The translations under genes and the position numbers were made by a program. Below are positions 1 to 5,352 of a DNA stretch of 5,369 nucleotides, one piece after another (position 1 is the first letter of the stretch; each line of letters starts with the position of its first letter). A model generated the notes under the pieces. The model was not told the DNA's origin. It made no database searches and saw only the letters and a program-made list of their open reading frames with translations. The DNA comes from Planctomycetota bacterium (lineage in GTDB: Bacteria; Planctomycetota; UBA1135; GCA-002686595): assembly GCA_011524785.1 (NCBI GenBank), contig WTJQ01000612.1:1-5369 (forward strand), in the 5' to 3' direction.

Positions 1-1
1 G

Positions 2-121
2 GGGCACGACCAGGGGGCGGCCGCGCTGGAGGTCGCCGCGCGAGCGGGGCTCCAGGCCCGGCTCGAGACCGACCTCGAGGGCTTGGACCGCGTCCTCGCG
101 GCGCGTCGTCCCGCGTCCTGA
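2..121 (+). CDS. prmC: PrmC C-terminal fragment (release factor N5-glutamine methyltransferase), 5' end outside window
   Basis: Only the last 39 codons are present; the reading frame enters from the left edge and stops at TGA 119-121. The peptide begins GHDQGAAALEVAARAG and ends LEGLDRVLAARRPAS. This matches the usual end of the PrmC/HemK family: a 'G..QG.A....F..AG' helix, then a '..D..G.DRV...RR' beta strand that closes the Rossmann-fold methyltransferase domain. PrmC methylates the glutamine of the GGQ motif in release factors RF1 and RF2, which speeds translation termination in the cytoplasm. The catalytic NPPY motif would lie upstream of the window and cannot be checked, so the call rests on C-terminal resemblance alone. 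Another class I SAM-dependent methyltransferase is the main alternative. The gene converges on the minus-strand PilZ gene, 39 bp from its stop codon. Confidence 0.72.
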   Translation, partial: GHDQGAAALEVAARAGLQARLETDLEGLDRVLAARRPAS

Positions 122-127
122 TTCAGC

Positions 128-178
128 GAGGCCCGCCGCTCCGCGCGGACGGCCTGGAGCTCAGGCCGTCAGGGCCTC
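128..178. terminator. Two-tier inverted repeat at convergent gene ends, possible bidirectional terminator
   Basis: An inner perfect 9-bp stem (GACGGCCTG 148-156 with CAGGCCGTC 162-170, 5-nt loop) sits inside an outer 7-bp stem (GAGGCCC 128-134 with GGGCCTC 172-178). It lies between the prmC stop and the PilZ gene and overlaps the last codons of the PilZ gene, whose stop is at 161-163. The position between convergent genes suits a shared terminator. No clear U-tract follows on either strand, so it would be an atypical (I-shaped or Rho-assisted) terminator. In DNA this GC-rich, a chance stem is also possible. Confidence 0.42.
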
Positions 179-538
179 TTCCACGAAGGTGTCGATCGTG
201 GCGCGGTCGGGGTCGGCCATCTCGGTCAGGAAGACCGCGACCTCGTAGTGATCGAGGGCCTGGGAGATCCGCTCGCAGCGCACCACGGCGCCGGTCCCCC
301 GGATGCGCCGGATGCCGGCCCCGCTGGGGAGGTCGAACTCCACCTGGAGCAGGGTCATCTCCGGGATCGGGCGATCCAGGAAGAAGGCCACGCCCCCGCG
401 GGAGACGTCCCGGACCCGGGCCTGGTGGGGGCCGTCGGGGAGCTCCACGGTCACGGGCCAGTCGCCGGAGGCTCGCGGGTGGCGCCGCCGCTCGCGGCCG
501 GGCGCAGGGGGCTGGGTTTCGCGCTTCTGGGGATCCAT
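161..538 (-). CDS. PilZ-domain protein, probable c-di-GMP receptor
   Basis: A 125-aa single-domain protein. PilZ domains bind the second messenger cyclic di-GMP and control motility, polysaccharide synthesis or development, usually through a protein partner. Both halves of the c-di-GMP signature are visible: an Arg-rich RxxxR segment at residues 17-22 (R18 and R22 in RRRHPR) and the [D/N]xSxxG motif as D44-V-S46-R-G-G49. A run of predicted beta strands follows to about residue 105, then a short C-terminal helix. There is no signal peptide or membrane segment, so it is probably cytosolic. The start is taken as ATG 536-538, which leaves a short Pro/Arg-rich lead before RxxxR as is usual for stand-alone PilZ proteins. 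An in-frame GTG at 656-658 has a good GGAGG about 7 nt upstream and would add 40 residues. That extension is Pro/Arg-rich, uses AGT, CTA and AGG codons and spans a -10-like TAGGAT (578-573), so I consider it less likely. The specific output is unknown. Confidence 0.85.
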   Translation of the reverse strand: MDPQKRETQPPAPGRERRRHPRASGDWPVTVELPDGPHQARVRDVSRGGVAFFLDRPIPEMTLLQVEFDLPSGAGIRRIRGTGAVVRCERISQALDHYEVAVFLTEMADPDRATIDTFVEEALTA

Positions 539-732
539 GGGGGCCGGGCGCCGGTGCTCCGGCGGATCGACGATCCTAGCCTGCCCCGGGTGCCGGGGCC
601 ACGGCTCCGCCGCAAGGGTCTCGGAGGAAGGCAGCCGGCTCGCTAGACTGCGGCCCACGGCGCGGCCTCCAGCCCCGCCCCGGCCTCGAGCCCTTCCTGT
701 TCGAACGACCCCACTTCAACGAGACCAACAGC
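539..732. promoter_or_regulatory. Divergent intergenic region between pilZ-domain gene and ssb
   Basis: This 194-bp region should hold promoters for both genes. On the minus strand TAGGAT (578-573) resembles a -10 box and would start a transcript about 28 nt before the ATG at 538. On the plus strand TAGACT (644-649) is a possible -10 for ssb. Neither has a recognisable -35 at 16-18 bp. A perfect 8-bp palindrome, GTTCGAAC (699-706), lies 26 bp before the ssb start and could be an operator half-site or chance. The ribosome-binding site of ssb is weak: only GAGA at 721-724 is visible. All of these are eye-matched weak motifs. Confidence 0.35.
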
Positions 733-1260
733 ATGGCGTCCTACAACAAAGTGATCCTGATGGGGAACCTGACCCGTGACCCCGAGCTCCGCTACACCCA
801 GGGAGGCAACTCCACGGCGATCTGCAAGGTCGGCCTGGCGGTGAACCGCCGCTACAAGAACCAGCAGGGCGAGTGGGTCGAGAAGCCGACCTTCGTCGAC
901 GTGACCATCTTCGGCAACCGGGGCGAGGCCTTCGAGAAGTACCACCGCAAGGGCGCCACGGCCTTCATCGAGGGCCGGCTCGAGCTGGACACCTGGGAGG
1001 ACAAGAACTCCGGCCAGAAGCGCAGCAAGCTCTACGTCATCGCCGACAACTGGGAGTTCACTGGCGGCGGTCGTGGCGAGGGCGGCGGCGGCCGCCCCGG
1101 CAAGGAGGAAGATCGCGTCGGCTGGGGATCCCAGGGCGGCGGCGGAGGCGGCCGCAGCCAGAGCCAGGACGGCGGCGGCGGGAACTCCGGCGGCGGCGGC
1201 TCCTACGGCGACTACGGCGCCCAGCCCGCGGGCGACGGCTTCGAGGACACGCCCTTCTGA
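733..1260 (+). CDS. ssb: Single-stranded DNA-binding protein SSB
   Basis: A 175-aa protein of typical bacterial SSB length (E. coli SSB is 178). It coats single-stranded DNA during replication, recombination and repair, and recruits partner proteins through its C-terminal tip. The OB-fold occupies residues 1 to about 110. It opens with MASYNKVILMGNLTRDPELR and includes the family hallmarks FVDVTIFG (54-61), KGATAFIEGRL (73-83) and a QKRSKLYVIADN strand (95-106). Aromatics suited to base stacking include W48, F54, F60, W88 and Y101. Residues 111-159 are a low-complexity Gly-rich linker with interspersed Arg, Ser and Gln, presumably disordered. The protein ends GDGFEDTPF, a recognisable version of the acidic '-DDDIPF' tip with the invariant terminal Pro-Phe but fewer acidic residues. 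ATG 733 is chosen because it gives the canonical N-terminus. The next gene starts 34 bp downstream, so co-transcription is likely. This looks like the main chromosomal SSB, with no sign of plasmid or phage origin. Confidence 0.96.
   Translation: MASYNKVILMGNLTRDPELRYTQGGNSTAICKVGLAVNRRYKNQQGEWVEKPTFVDVTIFGNRGEAFEKYHRKGATAFIEGRLELDTWEDKNSGQKRSKLYVIADNWEFTGGGRGEGGGGRPGKEEDRVGWGSQGGGGGGRSQSQDGGGGNSGGGGSYGDYGAQPAGDGFEDTPF
1063..1209 (+). repeat. GGC-rich low-complexity tract inside ssb (Gly linker)
   Basis: Short GGC/GGCGGCGGC runs cluster between 1063 and 1209 and encode Gly runs of three to six residues in the SSB linker (residues 111-159). The runs are interrupted by Arg, Ser, Gln, Asp and Asn codons, so this is a degenerate tract rather than a regular tandem repeat. 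Such linkers vary in length between related SSBs. Confidence 0.6.
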
Positions 1261-1265
1261 GCCGC

Positions 1266-1284
1266 GCGGCGGCTCGTCCGCCGC
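1266..1284 (+). promoter_or_regulatory. GC-rich hairpin directly upstream of the moaD-moaE start
   Basis: A perfect 7-bp stem (GCGGCGG 1266-1272 with CCGCCGC 1278-1284) closes a 5-nt CTCGT loop in the 34-bp ssb-moaX gap. It begins 5 nt after the ssb stop. The only Shine-Dalgarno-like bases for the next gene (AGG, 1285-1287, 7 nt before ATG 1295) directly abut the stem. No U-tract follows, so it is unlikely to be a simple intrinsic terminator. It could limit ribosome access to the downstream gene, stabilise the ssb mRNA end, or be a chance product of high GC. Confidence 0.4.
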
Positions 1285-1294
1285 AGGCAGCACC

Positions 1295-2005
1295 ATGGAC
1301 CTCACCGTCCGGCTGTTCGCCGGCCTCCGCGATCGTGCGGGGGCCGAGCACCTGCTCCTTCGGGACCTGCAGGAGCCCGTCACCATCGCGACCGTGAAGG
1401 CGGCGGCCGTGGCGGCCTGTCCGGCGCTCGGCGCGCTGGAGGGAGTGGCCGGCGTGGTCGGGACGGACTACGCGCCGGACCACACGGTGATCGAGGCCGG
1501 CGCCGACGTGGCGCTCCTCCCTCCCGTGTCCGGCGGGGCTCCGGAGGGGAGCGCCGTGGACGAGGCCCTGGCGCACGGGGTCTTCGAGCTTTGGGAGGCC
1601 CCCCTCGACCTTCCCGCGCTCGAGGCCCGCGTCCGGGACCCCCGGTGTGGCGCGGTGGTCAGCTTCGTGGGGACGACCCGGGACACCCACCGGGGCAAGC
1701 GCGTGCTCCGGCTGGAGTACGAGGCCTTCGAGGCCATGACCGGCCCCGAGATGGCGCGCATCTTCGAGGACGTCCGCGCGCGCTGCGGGAGCGTCGAGGG
1801 CGGCGAGCCGCGCATGCTCTGCGTGCATCGCGTGGGGACCGTGGGCGTGGGGGAGCCCTCGGTGGCGATCGTGGTCGCGACCCCACACCGCGACGACGCC
1901 TTCTCCCTCGCGCGGGGCCTCATCGACACCCTCAAGGAGCGCCTCCCCATCTGGAAGCGCGAGGTCCTCGAGGACGGCTCCCACTGGGTCGGCGAGCGCT
2001 CCTGA
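1295..2005 (+). CDS. moaX: Fused molybdopterin synthase, MoaD-MoaE (MoaX-type)
   Basis: A 236-aa protein joining both molybdopterin synthase subunits. The enzyme transfers two sulfurs to cyclic pyranopterin monophosphate (precursor Z) to make the dithiolene of molybdopterin, the second step of molybdenum cofactor synthesis, in the cytosol. Residues 1-81 are a complete ubiquitin-like MoaD, from MDLTVRLFAGLRDRAG to ALLPPVSGG. Its Gly-Gly (G80-G81) is the end that is adenylated and thiocarboxylated in free MoaD. Residues from about 92 to 236 are MoaE, with CGAVVSFVGTTRD (118-130, R129), ATPHRDDAF (195-203, H198-R199) and DTLKERLPIWKRE (211-223). K214 and K221 correspond to the two catalytic lysines of E. 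coli MoaE (K119, K126). The start ATG 1295 gives the exact MoaD N-terminus. Fused MoaD-MoaE proteins are known, for example MoaX of Mycobacterium tuberculosis, and must expose the internal Gly-Gly by cleavage. No other cofactor genes lie nearby. It follows ssb by 34 bp with a weak ribosome-binding site. Confidence 0.93.
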   Translation: MDLTVRLFAGLRDRAGAEHLLLRDLQEPVTIATVKAAAVAACPALGALEGVAGVVGTDYAPDHTVIEAGADVALLPPVSGGAPEGSAVDEALAHGVFELWEAPLDLPALEARVRDPRCGAVVSFVGTTRDTHRGKRVLRLEYEAFEAMTGPEMARIFEDVRARCGSVEGGEPRMLCVHRVGTVGVGEPSVAIVVATPHRDDAFSLARGLIDTLKERLPIWKREVLEDGSHWVGERS

Positions 2006-2143
2006 GGCGGCCAGAACGGTGTGTCGGCGGGTCCCCTCCGCTGGTATTCTCCTTGCCCGATTCTCGGCCCCTCCAGCCCATTGGAGCCCCTCCGTGGAGG
2101 GCCCAGGGCGCCGGAGGAGGACCCCGCAGCCCCTCTGGGAACC
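2006..2143 (+). promoter_or_regulatory. Leader and putative promoter of the ETF-QO gene
   Basis: This 138-bp gap contains TGGTATTCT (2042-2050), which reads as an extended -10 element (TGnTATTCT) with no convincing -35. Transcription would begin near 2057 and leave a leader of about 87 nt. The leader is unusual: GCCCCTCC occurs at 2067-2074 and 2086-2093, and GCCCCTCT at 2129-2136. These alternate with purine runs (GGAGGG 2096-2101, GGAGGAGG 2113-2120) able to pair with them; CCCTCC 2088-2093 and GGAGGG 2096-2101 are perfectly complementary. The strongest SD-like run (2113-2120) is too far from ATG 2144 for normal initiation. The only close purines are GGGA at 2137-2140. No known riboswitch class was recognised. 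Confidence 0.35.
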
Positions 2144-3844
2144 ATGGAACTCGAGGCCAACAGCGAGCGCATCACCAGCCTGAACGCCCACGACGTGGAG
2201 CGTGACGAGCTGCCCGTGGACGTCCTGGTCGTGGGAGGCGGGCCGGCCGGGCTCGCCTGCGCGATCGACGTGGCGCGCCGGTTCCAGGAGGCGGGCGAGA
2301 ACGAGAAGACGGTCCTCGTGATCGACAAGGCCGAGGAGCTCGGTCACCACACCCTCTCCGGCGCGGTCATGAAGCCCGAGGGCATCGCGGCCCTGTTCCC
2401 GGACTGGCGCGAGCGTGGCTTCCCCGTGCTCGCCGACGTGAAGGACGACTGGGCCGAGCTGCTGCGACCCGGCGGCGGCAGCGTCCCCCTCAAGGGGGCC
2501 CTCTGCCCGCCCCAGCTCAAGAACCACGGCAACTGCATCGTCTCCCTCAACCAGATCGTGCGCTGGCTCGGGGAGCAGGCCGAGGCGCTGGGGATCGAGG
2601 TGTACGGCGGCTTCCCGGCCGCCGAGCTGATCCGCGGCGAGGGCGGACGCATCGAAGGCGTCGTGACCCGGGACAGCGGGATCGCCAAGGACGGCTCGCA
2701 CAAGGGCACCTTCGAGCCCGGCATGCGGATCACCGCCGAGGTGACCGTGTTCGCCGAGGGCACGCGGGGCTCGCTCGCGAAGCAGCTGCTGCGCGACCCC
2801 CAGCTGGGTCTCATGGAGGGGCGCAATCCCCAAACCTGGGGCACCGGCATCAAGGAGATCTGGGAGGTCACGCCCATGGTCGGTGCCGAGCTCGAGGGCA
2901 AGGTCATCCACACCGGCGGCTACCCGCTCGACCTCAACGCCTACGGCGGCTCCTGGATCTACGGCCTCCCGGGGAACAAGCTCAGCATCGGCTTCGTGGT
3001 CGGGCTCGACCACGGCGACGCGCGCCTCGATCCCCACGCGCTGTTCGTGCAGTGGAAGCAGCACCCGCGCATCGCGAAGCTGCTCGCGGGGGGCAAGCCC
3101 ATCCGCTACGGCGCGAAGACCGTGCCCGAGGGAGGCCTCCACTCCATGCCGAAGCTGTTCGGCGAGGGGTTCGTGCTGGTGGGGGACTCGGCGGGCTTCC
3201 TGAACGCCGCGACCCTCAAGGGCATCCACCTCTCCCTGCAGTCGGGGATGCTGGCGGGTCAGGCCGTGGCCGAGGCCGTCCTCGCCGGCGACACCTCCGC
3301 CTCGAAGCTGGCGCGCTACGACGAGCTCTTCCGCGCCTCGTCCGCCCATGCGGAGCTGCACGGCGTGCGCAACTACCGCCAGGCCTTCGCCAAGGGCATG
3401 TTCGCGGGCCTCGTGGACTTCGGGGTCCAGAAGGTCACCGGCGGGCGGGGCCTCGTGGCCCGGCGCGGCGGCCACGCCGACCACGAGTGCATGCAGCCCG
3501 TCGCGCAGAGCCGCCTCGAGAAGCCGGCCTTCGACGACTCCGCCTCCATGGACAAGCTCTCCGACGTCTACCTGTCGGGGGCCATCCACGAGGAGGATCA
3601 GCCCAGCCACCTCGTCGTCGCGGATCCGACCATCTGCGTCGACCGCTGCACGAAGGAGTACGGCAACCCCTGCCAGCACTTCTGCCCGGCTGCGGTCTAC
3701 GAGTGGCCCGAGTCCAACGCGGGCGTGGTGATCAACGCCTCCAACTGCGTGCACTGCAAGACCTGCGACATCATGGACCCCTACGAGAACATCGAGTGGG
3801 TCGTGCCCGAGGGCAGCGGCGGTCCCAAGTACCTCGACATGTGA
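2144..3844 (+). CDS. Electron transfer flavoprotein-ubiquinone oxidoreductase (ETF-QO)
   Basis: A 566-aa iron-sulfur flavoprotein. It takes electrons from reduced ETF, which is charged by acyl-CoA and amino-acid dehydrogenases, and passes them to quinone at the inner face of the cytoplasmic membrane. The N-terminal FAD dinucleotide motif is DVLVVGGGPAG (26-36, G31, G33, G36), with an acidic strand end at VLVIDKAEELG (57-67). The second FAD motif is LVGDSAGFLNAATLKGIHL (345-363, D348). The C-terminal ferredoxin-like domain has FCPAAVYEW (513-521) and NCVHCKTCDIMDPYENIEW (534-552), nearly identical to the human enzyme. C514, C535, C538 and C541 align with human ligands C561, C586, C589 and C592. 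Three further cysteines (C498, C502, C510) precede them. There is no signal peptide or membrane helix, as expected for a monotopic protein. ATG 2144 is preferred over GTG 2021: the extra 41 residues are Pro-rich and the upstream start lies before the likely promoter. Length matches mature bacterial and mitochondrial forms. etfA and etfB are not in the window; the pepA stretch begins 32 bp downstream. Confidence 0.95.
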   Translation: MELEANSERITSLNAHDVERDELPVDVLVVGGGPAGLACAIDVARRFQEAGENEKTVLVIDKAEELGHHTLSGAVMKPEGIAALFPDWRERGFPVLADVKDDWAELLRPGGGSVPLKGALCPPQLKNHGNCIVSLNQIVRWLGEQAEALGIEVYGGFPAAELIRGEGGRIEGVVTRDSGIAKDGSHKGTFEPGMRITAEVTVFAEGTRGSLAKQLLRDPQLGLMEGRNPQTWGTGIKEIWEVTPMVGAELEGKVIHTGGYPLDLNAYGGSWIYGLPGNKLSIGFVVGLDHGDARLDPHALFVQWKQHPRIAKLLAGGKPIRYGAKTVPEGGLHSMPKLFGEGFVLVGDSAGFLNAATLKGIHLSLQSGMLAGQAVAEAVLAGDTSASKLARYDELFRASSAHAELHGVRNYRQAFAKGMFAGLVDFGVQKVTGGRGLVARRGGHADHECMQPVAQSRLEKPAFDDSASMDKLSDVYLSGAIHEEDQPSHLVVADPTICVDRCTKEYGNPCQHFCPAAVYEWPESNAGVVINASNCVHCKTCDIMDPYENIEWVVPEGSGGPKYLDM

Positions 3845-3876
3845 GCCGAACGCGCGCTCCCAGCCCGCTCATCATC

Positions 3877-5346
3877 ATGAAGATCTCCGTCACCAGCCCC
3901 GCTTCGCTCAAGAAGACCCCGCTCCTCTTCGTCCCGGCCTTCGCCGGGGAGAGCGTGGACCTGCCGACGGGCGTGGACGTCCCGGCCGCCTTCACGAAGG
4001 GCTTCGAGGCCGCGGCGCGCACCACGCGCGAGTCGTTCACCTCGGGAGGCCCCGCGGCCCAGGTCGTCCTGATCGGCTGTGGGGATCGCGGCGCACTCGA
4101 CATGGAGGGCCTGCGCCGCCTCGGCGCCGTGATGGCCAAGAAGGCCGAGGCTCTCGGCGTCGCCAAGGCGACCATCCTCGCCACGGACCTGCAGGGCCTC
4201 GAGGGCATCGAGGATTGCGACGCCGGTCAGGCGCTCGCCGAGGGTGCCGTCCTCGGCACCTATCGCTACACCGAGCTCAAGAGCGAGGCGAAGGCCGCCA
4301 AGTGCAAGGCGATCGCCGTCGCCGCGGACGGGGCGACGTACAAGCGCGGGGTCGCCCGTGGCTCGGTCATGGCCGCAGCCTGCTCCCTCGCGCGCGACCT
4401 CCAGAACAAGCCTGGCAACGTCCTGACCCCGACCGCCTTCGCGGCGGCCGCCCGCAAGGTCGCGGCCGGGTCGCCGCGGATCACCTGCAAGGTGATCGAC
4501 GAGGCGGGCATGAAGAAGATGGGGATGGGGCTGTTCCTGTCGGTGTCGCAGGGCTCCGACGAGCCCGCCAAGCTGGTGCACCTGACCTACAAGCCCAAGG
4601 GCAAGGCGAAGGGCCGCATCACGCTCGTGGGCAAGGGCCTCACCTTCGACGCCGGCGGCGTGAGCATCAAGCCGTCCGGGAAGATGGACGAGATGCGCTT
4701 CGACATGTCGGGCGCCGCGGCGGTCCTGGGCGCGTTCCGCGGCCTCGCCGAGCTGGACCTCCCCCTCGAGATCCACGGCATCCTCGGCTGCTCCGAGAAC
4801 ACCATCAACGGCAAGGCCACCAAGCCGGGTGACGTCCACACGGCCATGGATGGCACGACCGTCGAGATCCTCAACACCGACGCCGAGGGCCGCCTCGTGC
4901 TGGCGGACTGCCTCGTGTACGCGGCCCGCCGGACCAAGCCGGACACCATGCTCGACCTCGCGACCCTCACGGGCGCCGTGATCGTCGGGATCGGCCACGA
5001 GGTCTCCGGCATCTTCCCCTCCACCGACGAGCTGCGCGACGCCCTCGTGGCGAGCGGCCTGCGGACGGGGGAGAAGTGCTGGCCCCTGCCGCTCCTCCAG
5101 GAGCACCTCGACGCCATGAAGGGCACGAGCGCCGACCTCGCCAACATCGGCTCCCCGGCGGTGGGAGCTGGCTCCAGCCAGGGAGCCGCATTCCTGCGGG
5201 GCTTCGTGCCCGAGGACGTGGCCTGGTGCCACCTCGACATCGCCGGCACGGCCTGGAACACCGTCAACCGGGACTGGGTCGGTGGCCCGACCGGTTCCGG
5301 GGTGGGCGCGCGCCTGATCCTCGACTATCTCTTCTCGCGGTCCTGA
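3877..5346 (+). CDS. pepA: Leucyl aminopeptidase, peptidase family M17 (PepA-like)
   Basis: A 489-aa cytosolic metallo-aminopeptidase. M17 enzymes are usually homohexamers with two divalent metals per subunit and release N-terminal residues from peptides. E. coli PepA also binds DNA in Xer recombination and carAB control, which cannot be assumed here. Residues 1 to about 165 form the variable N-terminal macro-like domain. The catalytic domain follows, with the family signature NTDAEGRL at 333-340. Metal ligands by homology are K253, D258, D276, D335 and E337, with catalytic K265 and R339. Their spacing (+5, +12, +23, +82, +84, +86 from K253) equals that of E. coli K270, D275, K282, D293, D352, E354 and R356, so the active site is complete. 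ATG 3877 gives a normal beta-strand start (MKISVTSPA). An in-frame GTG at 3841 overlaps the ETF-QO stop and would add 12 residues; it looks less likely but would couple translation. No strong ribosome-binding site precedes ATG 3877. Probably co-transcribed with the ETF-QO gene. Confidence 0.95.
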   Translation: MKISVTSPASLKKTPLLFVPAFAGESVDLPTGVDVPAAFTKGFEAAARTTRESFTSGGPAAQVVLIGCGDRGALDMEGLRRLGAVMAKKAEALGVAKATILATDLQGLEGIEDCDAGQALAEGAVLGTYRYTELKSEAKAAKCKAIAVAADGATYKRGVARGSVMAAACSLARDLQNKPGNVLTPTAFAAAARKVAAGSPRITCKVIDEAGMKKMGMGLFLSVSQGSDEPAKLVHLTYKPKGKAKGRITLVGKGLTFDAGGVSIKPSGKMDEMRFDMSGAAAVLGAFRGLAELDLPLEIHGILGCSENTINGKATKPGDVHTAMDGTTVEILNTDAEGRLVLADCLVYAARRTKPDTMLDLATLTGAVIVGIGHEVSGIFPSTDELRDALVASGLRTGEKCWPLPLLQEHLDAMKGTSADLANIGSPAVGAGSSQGAAFLRGFVPEDVAWCHLDIAGTAWNTVNRDWVGGPTGSGVGARLILDYLFSRS

Positions 5347-5352
5347 GACCGC
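5337..5352 (+). terminator. Small hairpin spanning the pepA stop codon
   Basis: GCGGTC (5337-5342) and GACCGC (5347-5352) form a perfect 6-bp stem with a CTGA tetraloop that contains most of the TGA stop (5344-5346). The following bases are C-rich with no U-tract, so it would be a weak or Rho-assisted terminator at best. The window ends 17 bp later and the downstream context is missing. Confidence 0.28.

Noticed and set aside
248..779. Plus-strand open frames opposite the PilZ gene
   Set aside because: They are antisense to a gene with clear PilZ motifs and show no domain of their own.
1063..1209. GGC-rich tract considered as a tandem repeat array or CRISPR-like repeat
   Set aside because: The units are irregular and codon-phased, and they encode the SSB linker; there is no spacer structure.
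1073..1294. Open frame extending the MoaD-MoaE gene upstream through the ssb tail
   Set aside because: The sequence is an Ala/Arg-rich shadow of the SSB Gly linker. MoaD homology begins exactly at ATG 1295.
2006..2143. Riboswitch, for example a molybdenum cofactor element, between the molybdopterin synthase and ETF-QO genes
   Set aside because: The gap has repeats and short stems, but I could not recognise any conserved riboswitch core. It also lies downstream of the molybdopterin synthase gene, not upstream.
1058..3754. Very long open frame on the minus strand (about 898 codons) opposite the molybdopterin synthase and ETF-QO genes
   Set aside because: It is the antisense shadow of two well-identified genes. 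In very GC-rich DNA stops are rare in this frame, and the translation is Gly/Ala/His/Arg-rich with no recognisable domain.
3052..3876. Open frame extending pepA far upstream through the ETF-QO gene, suggesting a fusion
   Set aside because: The upstream translation is Arg/Gly/Pro-rich out-of-frame ETF-QO. The aminopeptidase family N-terminus starts at ATG 3877.
3781..5232. 483-codon open frame on the minus strand opposite pepA
   Set aside because: Antisense shadow of a complete M17 aminopeptidase; composition is biased and no motif is seen.
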